Source: M0027 sp021713415 (GTDB lineage: Bacteria > Pseudomonadota > Gammaproteobacteria > Francisellales > Francisellaceae). From it: a stretch of 11,126 bases of DNA. Where the stretch lies: positions 1 to 11,126 of the forward strand of contig JAKJJQ010000072.1 in the NCBI GenBank assembly GCA_021713415.1, given 5' to 3'. The notes under the pieces were generated by a model, which worked only from the letters and a program-made list of their open reading frames with translations, ran no database searches and had not been told where the DNA came from. Numbering within the stretch: the first letter of the stretch is position 1; every line of letters starts with the position of its first letter. Shown here piece after piece: positions 1 through 6,895 of this stretch. The translations under genes were made by a program, and so were the position numbers.

Positions 1-2
1 AA

Positions 3-1919
3 GTATTTAACTCAGGTGATGAGATAGGACAATTTTTAACTAAAGATAGAGAAGGTAATAGTCCATATGCTATCTCTCTGGGTATTCTAGATCATCGTAT
101 GGCTATTGTTTTTAATAATAATCAATGGCATTTTGTTAGTCATGACATGATCGAATCAACTGAGGGTGAGAAAATTACTGATGCATTTATAGCCAAAATT
201 TTTCAAGAATTTGCTGATTCAAAAGGTGCTGTAGAAGTAATTAGATATCAATCAAGGCCAACGAATGAAGTAGAATATATTCTTCCAATTAAAGAAGCAA
301 TGCTAAATAAGTATGTACCATTTCTGGCTTTAAAATATGGTCATGCAGATGCTGTAGAGAAGTTTATAGAAGGCATAAAAAGCTTAAATTTAAGTACAGG
401 AGATTTAAAGGAATTGTTATTTTCTAAAAAAAGTAATGGTACTCCTGGGCTATTTATAGCTTTACAAAATGGTCATGCAGATGCTGTAGAGAAATTTATA
501 GAAGGCATAAAAAGCTTAAATTTAAGTACAGAAGATTTAAAGGAATTGTTATTTGCTAAAAGAAGTGATGGTACTTCTGGGCTATTTATGGCTTTACAAA
601 ATGGTCATGCAGATACTGTAGAGAAGTTTATCAGTGGTGCAGGAAGTTTAGGATTAGATAAAGCAGATTTAAAAGACTTGTTATTTTCGAAAGCCAGTGA
701 TGATACTCCTGGGCTATTTATGGCTTTACAAGATGGTCATGCAGATACTGTAGAGAAGTTTATCAGTGGTGCAGGAAGTTTAGGATTAGATAAAGCAGAT
801 TTAAAAGACTTGTTATTTTCGAAAGACAGTGATGATACTCCTGGGCTATTTATAGCTTTACAAAATGGTCATGCAGATACTGTAGAGAAGTTTATAGAAG
901 GCATAAAAAGCTTAAATTTAAGTACAGAAGATTTAAAAGACTTGTTATTTTCGAAAGACAGTGATGATACTCCTGGGCTATTTATAGCTTTACAAAAGGG
1001 TCATGCAGATACTGTAAAGAAGTTTATAGAAGGCATAAAAAGCTTAAATTTAAGTACAGAAGATTTAAAGGAATTGTTATTTGCTAAAAGAAGTAATGGT
1101 ACTTCTGGGCTATTTATGGCTTTACAAAAGGGTCATGCAGATACTGTAGAGAAATTTATAGAAGGCATAAAAAGCTTAAATTTAAGTACAGAAGATTTAA
1201 AGGAATTGTTATTTGCTAAAAGAAGTGATGATACTCCTGGGCTATTTATGGCTTTACAAGATGGTCATGCAGATACTGTAGAGAAGTTTATCAGTGGTGC
1301 AGGAAGTTTAGGATTAGATAAAGCAGATTTAAAAGACTTGTTATTTTCGAAAGACAGTGATGATACTCCTGGGCTATTTATAGCTTTACAAAATGGTCAT
1401 GCAGATACTGTAGAGAAGTTTATAGAAGGCATAAAAAGCTTAAATTTAAGTACAGAAGATTTAAAAGACTTGTTATTTTCGAAAGCCAGTGATGATACTC
1501 CTGGGCTATTTATGGCTTTACAAGATGGTCATGCAGATACTGTAGAGAAGTTTATCAGTGGTGCAGGAAGTTTAGGATTAGATAAAGCAGATTTAAAAGA
1601 CTTGTTATTTTCGAAAGACAGTGATGATACTCCTGGGCTATTTATGGCTTTACAAGATGGTCATTTTAAGACAGTAATAACGTATTTATCTAGATTAAAA
1701 GATCTTGAATTTACATCTAATGAATTAAAAATAATTATACCAGGCCATGATAAAACATTATTTTCAGCGCTAAGAGAGTGTACTAATAATGAAGTGAATA
1801 AACTTTGTAATGAATTAGAACAAAATGCTCAGAAACAACCAGAATCTGAGCCTAGTTTGCTCATGATGAACTATTCTAATAAAACTCAAGAACAAAAATT
1901 GATACAGGCAGCTCTTTGA
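3..1919 (+). CDS. Ankyrin-like repeat protein, candidate effector; 5' end outside window
   Basis: The reading frame is open from the window edge through the first in-frame ATG (position 99) to TGA at 1917-1919, so the gene is 5'-truncated by the window and the ATG at 99 is probably internal. At least 638 residues are visible. About the first 105 are non-repetitive and include a His followed by a hydrophobic strand and an Asn-Asn-Gln-Trp turn (DHRMAIVFNNNQW), reminiscent of the His-strand-Asp region of papain-fold peptidases; this is only a suggestion. Ten near-identical 44-residue repeats follow, then a degenerate eleventh and a polar Glu/Gln-rich tail. Each repeat starts like an ankyrin repeat (TPGLFxALQxGHADTVEKFI) but carries about 11 extra residues that could form a third helix (LKDLLFSK). 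No signal peptide or membrane segment is seen. Ankyrin proteins of intracellular bacteria are often secreted effectors. Its place before the terminase genes suggests prophage cargo, though it could be host DNA. Confidence 0.75.
   Translation, partial: VFNSGDEIGQFLTKDREGNSPYAISLGILDHRMAIVFNNNQWHFVSHDMIESTEGEKITDAFIAKIFQEFADSKGAVEVIRYQSRPTNEVEYILPIKEAMLNKYVPFLALKYGHADAVEKFIEGIKSLNLSTGDLKELLFSKKSNGTPGLFIALQNGHADAVEKFIEGIKSLNLSTEDLKELLFAKRSDGTSGLFMALQNGHADTVEKFISGAGSLGLDKADLKDLLFSKASDDTPGLFMALQDGHADTVEKFISGAGSLGLDKADLKDLLFSKDSDDTPGLFIALQNGHADTVEKFIEGIKSLNLSTEDLKDLLFSKDSDDTPGLFIALQKGHADTVKKFIEGIKSLNLSTEDLKELLFAKRSNGTSGLFMALQKGHADTVEKFIEGIKSLNLSTEDLKELLFAKRSDDTPGLFMALQDGHADTVEKFISGAGSLGLDKADLKDLLFSKDSDDTPGLFIALQNGHADTVEKFIEGIKSLNLSTEDLKDLLFSKASDDTPGLFMALQDGHADTVEKFISGAGSLGLDKADLKDLLFSKDSDDTPGLFMALQDGHFKTVITYLSRLKDLEFTSNELKIIIPGHDKTLFSALRECTNNEVNKLCNELEQNAQKQPESEPSLLMMNYSNKTQEQKLIQAAL
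321..1772 (+). repeat. Tandem in-frame 132-bp repeats (10 units plus 1 degenerate)
   Basis: Units start at 321, 453, 585, 717, 849, 981, 1113, 1245, 1377 and 1509, each exactly 132 bp (44 codons); the degenerate eleventh spans 1641-1772. Two versions of the central segment alternate: A (IEGIKSLNLSTED) and B (ISGAGSLGLDKAD), in the order A A B B A A A B A B. The units at 717, 1245 and 1509 read as identical at the DNA level. Those at 849 and 1377 differ by one base (GAC versus GCC). Near-identity at silent positions points to recent duplication or gene conversion rather than ancient repeats held by selection. Confidence 0.95.
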
Positions 1920-1933
1920 TTAAGCATTGATGT

Positions 1934-1948
1934 ATCTTACCCAAACTC
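1934..1948 (+). repeat. 15-bp motif ATCTTACCCAAACTC, copy 1
   Basis: This exact 15-base sequence lies 15 bases after the stop codon of the ankyrin-like gene. An identical copy occurs at 5103-5117, after the other accessory gene. It is not palindromic and has no obvious terminator character. It may be a junction left by insertion of accessory genes or a shared mobile-element remnant; the function is unknown. Confidence 0.6.
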
Positions 1949-2007
1949 AAAACTAACTATAAATTATAATATTCATAATCAATAAAAAAGGTACTTCTGA
2001 AAGCTAG

Positions 2008-2057
2008 TAATCACGGGGGTTTTGGACGCGCAAGAAATATTTTCTGCGTGGTGATTA
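2008..2057 (+). other. Bulged hairpin upstream of terminase; candidate cos/packaging element
   Basis: TAATCAC (2008-2014) pairs perfectly with GTGATTA (2051-2057). CGCGC (2027-2031) pairs with GCGTG (2046-2050, one G-T pair), and AGAAA (2033-2037) with TTTCT (2041-2045) around a TAT loop. This gives 17 pairs in one continuous arm, broken by a single bulged A and a one-sided 12-base G-rich bulge (GGGGGTTTTGGA, 2015-2026). No T-run follows, so it is not an intrinsic terminator. The G/C-rich core stands out in AT-rich DNA, and lambda-type phages carry cos just before the small terminase gene. That function is inferred from position; a structured RNA is the main alternative. Confidence 0.45.
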
Positions 2058-2078
2058 TATCTAAAGGACTAGGAGGTG

Positions 2079-2134
2079 ACTTTTAAAGCTACTTTTCCAA
2101 GCGTAGTATGCTTTTAAGTGATACAAAATTGATA
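2079..2134 (+). other. Imperfect inverted repeat and IHF-like site before terminase
   Basis: ACTTTTAAAGC (2079-2089) is an imperfect inverted repeat of GCTTTTAAGT (2110-2119). Next to it, TACAAAATTGATA (2122-2134) read on the minus strand matches the IHF consensus WATCAANNNNTTR with one mismatch. In lambda, cosB (terminase-binding R sites plus an IHF site) lies between cosN and nu1, so this layout would suit a cosB-like region. No clear triplicated R site was found, and IHF-like matches are common in AT-rich DNA, so this is weak support. Confidence 0.25.
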
Positions 2135-2187
2135 CATCTATTTTCTTATAATTTAGGCAATTACTATTTAGATGCTAGGGGATTTTA

Positions 2188-2730
2188 ATGCCTACGATTG
2201 TAAAAGGAAAAGTTGCAACAAAGCAGCAAGCTTCAGATATTTTTGGTGTTTATGTTACAACAATTGATGACTGGGTAAGGCGAGGCTGTCCTTATCTTGA
2301 AAAAGGAGGTAGAGGTCGAGCTTGGTCATTTAACACAGCTGATTTATTCAAGTGGCGTTTACAAGAAGAAGTTAATCAGAATGAAAAAATAATGCCAAAT
2401 GGTGAGCAGCTTAATTTAAAGATCAAGCAAGCAAAGTTACGTTTGACTGATGCACAAGCAGATAATGAAAAAATTAAAGCACGTTTAGCTGCTAATAAAG
2501 TGATTGATGCAGATTTGTTATCTAGTGTCTTAGCCGATGTTTTTGGTTTGATGCGTAACAAACTCTTAAGTATTCCTGAGCGAGTAGAATCAAGATTAGT
2601 TGGTGAAACAGACAAAGATAAGTTTAGAAAAGTACTACTTGATGAATTAAAAGAAGCCATGTTTGATATATCAGATAACTCAAGCCAAACAATCAGTAAA
2701 ATACTCAGTCAAGGGCAAAACAATGACTGA
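2188..2730 (+). CDS. Terminase small subunit, lambda Nu1-like
   Basis: The 180-residue product recognises the packaging site and hands phage DNA to the large terminase subunit at the empty prohead. Residues 10-55 (TKQQASDIFGVYVTTIDDWVRRGCP and onwards to FNTADLFKWR) match the winged helix-turn-helix of lambda gpNu1, including the characteristic turn before a final helix ending in KWR. A charged helical stretch follows (residues 65-105: KIKQAKLRLTDAQADNEKIKARL), as in gpNu1, where it leads to self-assembly and large-subunit contact. Length is very close to gpNu1 (181 aa). The ATG at 2188 follows AGGGGA at 2177-2182 with good spacing. The last codons overlap the large-subunit start (ATGACTGA), implying translational coupling. 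It lies directly downstream of the candidate cos region. Confidence 0.88.
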   Translation: MPTIVKGKVATKQQASDIFGVYVTTIDDWVRRGCPYLEKGGRGRAWSFNTADLFKWRLQEEVNQNEKIMPNGEQLNLKIKQAKLRLTDAQADNEKIKARLAANKVIDADLLSSVLADVFGLMRNKLLSIPERVESRLVGETDKDKFRKVLLDELKEAMFDISDNSSQTISKILSQGQNND

Positions 2731-4486
2731 TGTACTTGCCAATCTATTAACTAAAAGTCTTCAACAACATTTCAAACCAGTTAAAGATTTAAGTATTTCA
2801 GAATGGTCTGAACAAAATGTATATTTACCAGCAGGAGTATCAGCAGTACCAGGAAGATGGCGCACAATTGCTTATCAAAAGGAAGTATTTGAAGCGATAG
2901 AAAATCCAAAGATCAATAAGATAACATTGATGTTTGCAGCACAAACAAGTAAGTCTTCAATCATTAATAACGCACTTGGCTACTACATCCAACATCAACC
3001 AGAATCACAAATTATGATGCATCCGTCAGAGTCAGATGTCAAAACATGGTTAGAAACTAAATTCAATCCAATGGTAGATCATTGTCCATCAATTAGTGAC
3101 TGCCTAGCTAAACCAAGAAGCAGGGAAGGTGTTAATAACCAAAAAATGAAATCCTATCATGGAGGCTTTTTAATGCTTAGCTGGGCTGGCTCACCAAATA
3201 CAATGCGTGGTCGTTCAGCACCTAAAATTTATGCTGATGAAGTTGATGGCTATGAACGAACTAGTGAAGGTCATCCAGTTAATCTATTATGGCAACGTGC
3301 TGCAACATTTGGCAGTAAGCGTAAACTCATTATGGCTAGTACGCCAACACATAAAGGTGCATCATTTGTTGAGATGAGTTATTTATCAGGTGATCAAAGA
3401 CAATATTATTTACCATGTCTTCATTGTAATGAATATCAAACCTTGCAGTGGAAAAATGTCACATGGCAAAGTGAAAATGGTAGTCATGATATTGAGTCAG
3501 CAAAATATGCCTGTGAACATTGTGGCAGCCTAATCAATGATGGTCAAAAGCTTGCTATGTTAAGACAAGGTCAATGGCGATCTAAAATGCCATTTAATGG
3601 ACATGCTAGTTTTCATCTTAATGAGCTATACAGTCCATTTCGCACTTTCAGCGATATTGTGCAGTCATTCTTAGAGAAAAAGCATACAGGTGATTTAAAA
3701 ACGTTTGTAAACGTGTCACTAGCTGAAACATGGGAGGAGTCAGGCGAACAAATAGAGCCTAATAGCTTATTAGCACGAGTTGAAAATTGGGATAAATTAC
3801 CATTAGGTATTGCTGTAATTACAGCTGGTATTGATGTTCAGCAAGATCGAATCGAATTACAAGCTGTTGGTTGGGGCATAGATGAAGAATCTTGGGTAAT
3901 TGATTATAAAGTTTTTCATGGTGAAACAAGTGAAGATAAAGTATGGCAAGAGCTAACCTTATATTTAAACAAGAAAAGATATTTACATAAATGTGGTAAA
4001 AAACTACCCATAGCGTTTGCCTGTCTTGATACTGGTGGTACGAACAATATGACATCAAAAGCTTATGATTATGTTAGGCATAGCCGAATAGGCTTACCAT
4101 TTGCTATTAAAGGCCGAGGGGGTGAATATCCATTTGTAACAGCTCCATCAAGAAAGCGTGTACCAAATAAAAAAGCATTTGATCTTTATACAGTTGGTAC
4201 AGATGAAGGTAAAAGTATTTTATTTAATCGCCTAAAACTAGGAGAAACATCTGAGATTAGTATTATTCATTTTAATGCTGATGTCTGTGATGATCGCTAT
4301 TTTTCACAGTTAACTGCAGAAAAACGAGTGCTTAGATATCACAAGGGTTTTCCTAAATATGAGTGGCAACTACATGCACCAGATAAACGTAACGAGGCTT
4401 TAGACACTTATATTTATGCATTAGCAGCACTTAGAATTACTAATGTTGATTTGGTGTTGAAGCATCAGCAGATACTAGGCATTTAA
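2723..4486 (+). CDS. Terminase large subunit, lambda GpA-like
   Basis: This is the motor and nuclease of DNA packaging, acting at the portal vertex. The start chosen is ATG 2723, overlapping the small-subunit stop and preceded by AAGGG at 2711-2715. An in-frame ATG at 2663 lies deep inside the upstream gene and is less likely. The product is 587 residues, against 641 in lambda gpA. Visible motifs are a deviant Walker A (AAQTSKSS, about residues 72-79), as is normal for the GpA family; a Walker B (IYADEVDGY, with Asp172-Glu173); a zinc-ribbon-like pair CLHC and CEHC (Cys 232, 235, 264 and 267); and the nuclease-domain strand GIDVQQDRIELQ with Asp371. The C-terminal RNEALDTYIYALAAL stretch is also typical of the family. 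All key elements are intact, so it looks functional. Confidence 0.95.
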   Translation: MTDVLANLLTKSLQQHFKPVKDLSISEWSEQNVYLPAGVSAVPGRWRTIAYQKEVFEAIENPKINKITLMFAAQTSKSSIINNALGYYIQHQPESQIMMHPSESDVKTWLETKFNPMVDHCPSISDCLAKPRSREGVNNQKMKSYHGGFLMLSWAGSPNTMRGRSAPKIYADEVDGYERTSEGHPVNLLWQRAATFGSKRKLIMASTPTHKGASFVEMSYLSGDQRQYYLPCLHCNEYQTLQWKNVTWQSENGSHDIESAKYACEHCGSLINDGQKLAMLRQGQWRSKMPFNGHASFHLNELYSPFRTFSDIVQSFLEKKHTGDLKTFVNVSLAETWEESGEQIEPNSLLARVENWDKLPLGIAVITAGIDVQQDRIELQAVGWGIDEESWVIDYKVFHGETSEDKVWQELTLYLNKKRYLHKCGKKLPIAFACLDTGGTNNMTSKAYDYVRHSRIGLPFAIKGRGGEYPFVTAPSRKRVPNKKAFDLYTVGTDEGKSILFNRLKLGETSEISIIHFNADVCDDRYFSQLTAEKRVLRYHKGFPKYEWQLHAPDKRNEALDTYIYALAALRITNVDLVLKHQQILGI

Positions 4487-4520
4487 TATAAATATCCTTA
4501 ATTCTATTATCATTAAATGA

Positions 4521-4549
4521 TTGATTATTATAAATTATGAATTTATTAT
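4521..4549 (+). promoter_or_regulatory. Predicted sigma70 promoter of the moron gene
   Basis: TTGATT (4521-4526) and TATTAT (4544-4549) are separated by 17 bases, close to the sigma70 consensus in sequence and spacing. They sit in the 101-base gap before the accessory gene at 4588. A private promoter is the classic mark of a phage moron expressed from the prophage. The region is very AT-rich, so chance matches are possible. Confidence 0.45.
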
Positions 4550-4587
4550 CTTTAAAGTAATATGAATTTATAAATTAGGGAAGATCA

Positions 4588-5007
4588 ATGGGTAGTTATA
4601 TCGGAAAACAAAAAGGGATGTCCAATAGAGAAATAGCTAAATCATTTGAGATGACTCCTGAAGCTAAAATACACGGCCTAAATGTGATCATAAAAAAATT
4701 AATTAACACAGAGTCAGAACAGCGTTTAGATTCAAACAGAGCAAGAATAATGAAAAATATAGTAGGAAATCTTACAACGAATGCTTTAGCAGATCCTGAT
4801 ATAATAAAAGAAATGACAAAAAACTTGGAGCTAGTATTAGATTTTGCAAAACAAAAAAAATGGGACTCTGTTACTAATTTGTTGAATGGCTTATCTGAGA
4901 TTAAAATACCACTACAAAAAAGAACTTCATCACCACCAACGCCAACATACGATTCTGTTATGTCAGGTGATGACATTTATACTAGCTTATCTGAGTATCA
5001 TTTATGA
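4588..5007 (+). CDS. Unknown 139-aa protein, probable prophage moron/effector candidate
   Basis: I do not recognise this family. The start follows AGGGAAG (4577-4583). Residues 10-110 look helical and charged, with no membrane segment or signal peptide. The last 30 residues differ sharply: a Ser/Pro/Thr stretch (RTSSPPTPT) and then YDSVMSGDDIYTSLSEYHL. There Tyr121 and Tyr131 form a YxxV-x6-YxxL pair resembling a eukaryotic ITAM phosphotyrosine motif. The N-terminus MGSYIGK fits the permissive N-myristoylation pattern. Neither proves host targeting. The gene separates the terminase from gpW, which are normally adjacent in lambda-type phages, and it has 101- and 155-base flanking gaps in an otherwise tightly packed operon. 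This implies insertion as a moron. A structural or regulatory phage role is the alternative. Confidence 0.7.
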   Translation: MGSYIGKQKGMSNREIAKSFEMTPEAKIHGLNVIIKKLINTESEQRLDSNRARIMKNIVGNLTTNALADPDIIKEMTKNLELVLDFAKQKKWDSVTNLLNGLSEIKIPLQKRTSSPPTPTYDSVMSGDDIYTSLSEYHL

Positions 5008-5102
5008 TGATTTAGGTATTTGTTTTTTATGACTTAGTGAAATAACGAAAACTAATACTACTATGTTAGACAGGGAAGGCATAATAATTTTTACTCACAC
5101 TC

Positions 5103-5117
5103 ATCTTACCCAAACTC
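5103..5117 (+). repeat. 15-bp motif ATCTTACCCAAACTC, copy 2
   Basis: This exact second copy of the motif at 1934-1948 lies 95 bases after the stop of the 139-aa gene and 45 bases before the gpW-like gene. No coding function is apparent in the 155-base gap that holds it (5008-5162). Both copies are in the same orientation relative to their upstream accessory gene. Confidence 0.6.
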
Positions 5118-5162
5118 CCCTTAATTAATCTCATACAATAACCCTAAGATATGGGGGAATGT

Positions 5163-5411
5163 ATGGATATTGAAGTAGAATTACAGCAAAAAAGACTAGA
5201 ACTTACAGGTGTTAGGTTATCTATTAATAAGCTTTTAAGTAATGGTGGGGTTGCATCTTATGCTGCTGGGGGGAGTACAGTTAGTTATCGAAGCTTACCT
5301 GAATTACGTGCTGAAGAAAGGAAAATTTTAGATGCTATAGATTCACTTGAACGAATTAAGTCAGGTAAACAGCAATCTAATTTCATCACCTCAAGCTTTA
5401 GGGTGATGTAA
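5163..5411 (+). CDS. Head-tail joining protein, gpW-like
   Basis: The 82-residue product resembles lambda gpW (68 aa), a small protein that binds below the portal after packaging and forms part of the head-tail connector. The pattern fits: an N-terminal helix (ELQQKRLELTGVRLSINKLL), a short beta hairpin (VASYAAGGSTVSYRS) and a second helix (LPELRAEERKILDAIDSLER). ATG 5163 is preferred over the in-frame ATG 5151, because GGGGGA at 5153-5158 then serves as the ribosome site and the first choice has no clear one. The stop overlaps the portal start by one base (TAATG). Its position directly before the portal matches the lambda order W-B. Confidence 0.85.
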   Translation: MDIEVELQQKRLELTGVRLSINKLLSNGGVASYAAGGSTVSYRSLPELRAEERKILDAIDSLERIKSGKQQSNFITSSFRVM

Positions 5412-6895
5412 TGAAGTTATTATCACGATTTAAGCGAAATAAGACAGTTAACAAAAATATTCATCATTCTTTGCCAACGGTATATGGTCGTGGTTATGAA
5501 TCTGCAACATCAGAGTTACTACGAGATATTTTTACAGGTGGCAATGTAGATGAAATGATTGAAGGTCAATCAAGTGCTATTTTAAGACGCGCACGAGAAG
5601 CCTATGCTAATAATGATTATGTTAAAGGCTATATCTCACAAGCATGTACCAATATTATTGGTCATCAAGGCATACGTATTCAATGTAAAACCAAAAGAAA
5701 ACGCTTAAATGATTTAACTGAAGCCATTTTTAATCGCTGGGCTAGAAAAGGTAACTGTGATGTCTCTGGTAGCTTATCTTTTATTGATATTCAGCTTTTG
5801 TGTGTACGATCTTTATTAAGAGATGGTGAGTTTTTTATTATTAAGCATGTGACTGATGGTCAATTACAGCTACAACTAATCGATAATTCAAGAATTGATG
5901 TGACTAAACGTGCAACATTAGCTAATGGTTCAAAAATTATAAATGGTATTGAAGTTAATCGCTTTGGTCGACCATTAGCTTACTATTTAACCGATGATAC
6001 TGAAAATACTCAAAGAATACCTGCTAAAAATATCATTCATGGCTTTATCTCTGAATATGTTGGTCAAAAGCGTGGTATTTCATCGATTGCAACAGCATTG
6101 ATTCGTCTTGGCTTATTAAAAGAATTTGAAACATCAGCCGTTGATAATGCAAGAAGTAATGCTAAGAGTGTTGGCTTTTTAAACTTACCAGAAAATGAAA
6201 TCAATTATAACGCCTTAGCTGATCGTGATGATAAGACATACGATAATTCATTTGAGATGAAAGCCGTTGATGATCGTGCGCAGTTTCATTTATTAAAACC
6301 AGGTTATAAGCTATCAACATTCAATAGTCAGTTTCCAAGCACTACCTTTGCACCATTTAAAGAATCTATTTTAAAAGCGATTAGCTCAAGCTTAGGTTAT
6401 GGCATTAATTATATTAATTTGGGAAATGATTTAAGTAATGTTAATTATTCTAGTGCAAGACAAGGTTTATTGAATGAACGTGATGCATGGAGAATGCTGC
6501 AAACATTAATTATTGATTCATTAGTAAGAGAAGTATTTGAAAGCTGGCTAGAAGTTGAATATCTATCAGGTAGATTAGGTAATATCAGTGAAATAACATT
6601 TAATCAGTTAATCGATACCGTTAAATTTCAAACGCGTAATTTTCCTTGGATTGACCCGCTTAAGGATGCCAAAGGCACAACCGAGAATATTAATAACAAA
6701 ACAACTAGTACGTCACAAGAAATTATCAATGCTGGTGGTGATGTAGAAGAAATCTATGCTCAACAAATTGCAGATGCAGAGCATCAAGTAAAGCTAAATA
6801 AAATATTAACTCTAACGCCAGATACTGAGCAAGTATCTATTCAAAAACAAATTGAGAAGGGGGTAGATGATGCAGAATTACTTAAAGATGATTGA
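5411..6895 (+). CDS. Portal protein, lambda gpB family
   Basis: The 494-residue product forms the dodecameric ring at one capsid vertex through which DNA enters and leaves and to which the terminase docks. Family-typical stretches are RRAREAYANNDYVKGYISQACTNIIGHQGIRIQ (residues 60-92), the wing/clip region RDGEFFIIKH...LQLIDNSRID, HGFISEYVGQKRGISSIATALIRL, and the channel-facing helical part with SSLGYGINYINLGNDLSNVNYSSARQG. The C-terminal region includes NFPWIDPLKDAKGTTENIN, where lambda-family portals also show WIDPxKE-like sequences. Length is close to lambda gpB (533 aa). AGGGTGA sits six bases upstream of the ATG, inside the end of gpW. The 3' end overlaps the protease-capsid gene by 29 bases. 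Confidence 0.93.
   Translation: MKLLSRFKRNKTVNKNIHHSLPTVYGRGYESATSELLRDIFTGGNVDEMIEGQSSAILRRAREAYANNDYVKGYISQACTNIIGHQGIRIQCKTKRKRLNDLTEAIFNRWARKGNCDVSGSLSFIDIQLLCVRSLLRDGEFFIIKHVTDGQLQLQLIDNSRIDVTKRATLANGSKIINGIEVNRFGRPLAYYLTDDTENTQRIPAKNIIHGFISEYVGQKRGISSIATALIRLGLLKEFETSAVDNARSNAKSVGFLNLPENEINYNALADRDDKTYDNSFEMKAVDDRAQFHLLKPGYKLSTFNSQFPSTTFAPFKESILKAISSSLGYGINYINLGNDLSNVNYSSARQGLLNERDAWRMLQTLIIDSLVREVFESWLEVEYLSGRLGNISEITFNQLIDTVKFQTRNFPWIDPLKDAKGTTENINNKTTSTSQEIINAGGDVEEIYAQQIADAEHQVKLNKILTLTPDTEQVSIQKQIEKGVDDAELLKDD

Noticed and set aside
321..1640. Regular repeats as a CRISPR array
   Set aside because: The units are contiguous, coding and in frame, with no unique spacers.
1920..2000. 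Intrinsic terminator after the ankyrin-like gene
   Set aside because: No stable stem followed by a T-run is found. The A-run at 1982-1989 is not preceded by a stem.
2129..2152. TTGATA and TATAAT before the small terminase gene as a promoter
   Set aside because: The two hexamers are only 12 bases apart, too close for sigma70. TATAAT alone, without a properly spaced -35, is weak evidence in AT-rich DNA.
2376..2660. Minus-strand open frames inside terminase, moron, capsid and tail genes
   Set aside because: They mirror strongly supported + strand genes, have low-complexity translations and lack ribosome sites.
2663..2722. Upstream in-frame ATG (2663) as start of the large terminase subunit
   Set aside because: It would overlap the small-subunit gene by 68 bases and add residues with no resemblance to GpA. 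ATG 2723 has AAGGG upstream and the usual short stop/start overlap.
4496..5126. CCTTAATT direct repeats (4496-4503 and 5119-5126) flanking the moron as a target-site duplication
   Set aside because: Eight AT-rich bases in two gaps of 100-155 bases can match by chance, and no transposon ends are seen inside them.
5064..5127. 21-codon open frame starting at ATG 5064 in the gap before gpW
   Set aside because: It has no family resemblance, its sequence includes the 15-base repeat, and it is too short to separate from chance.
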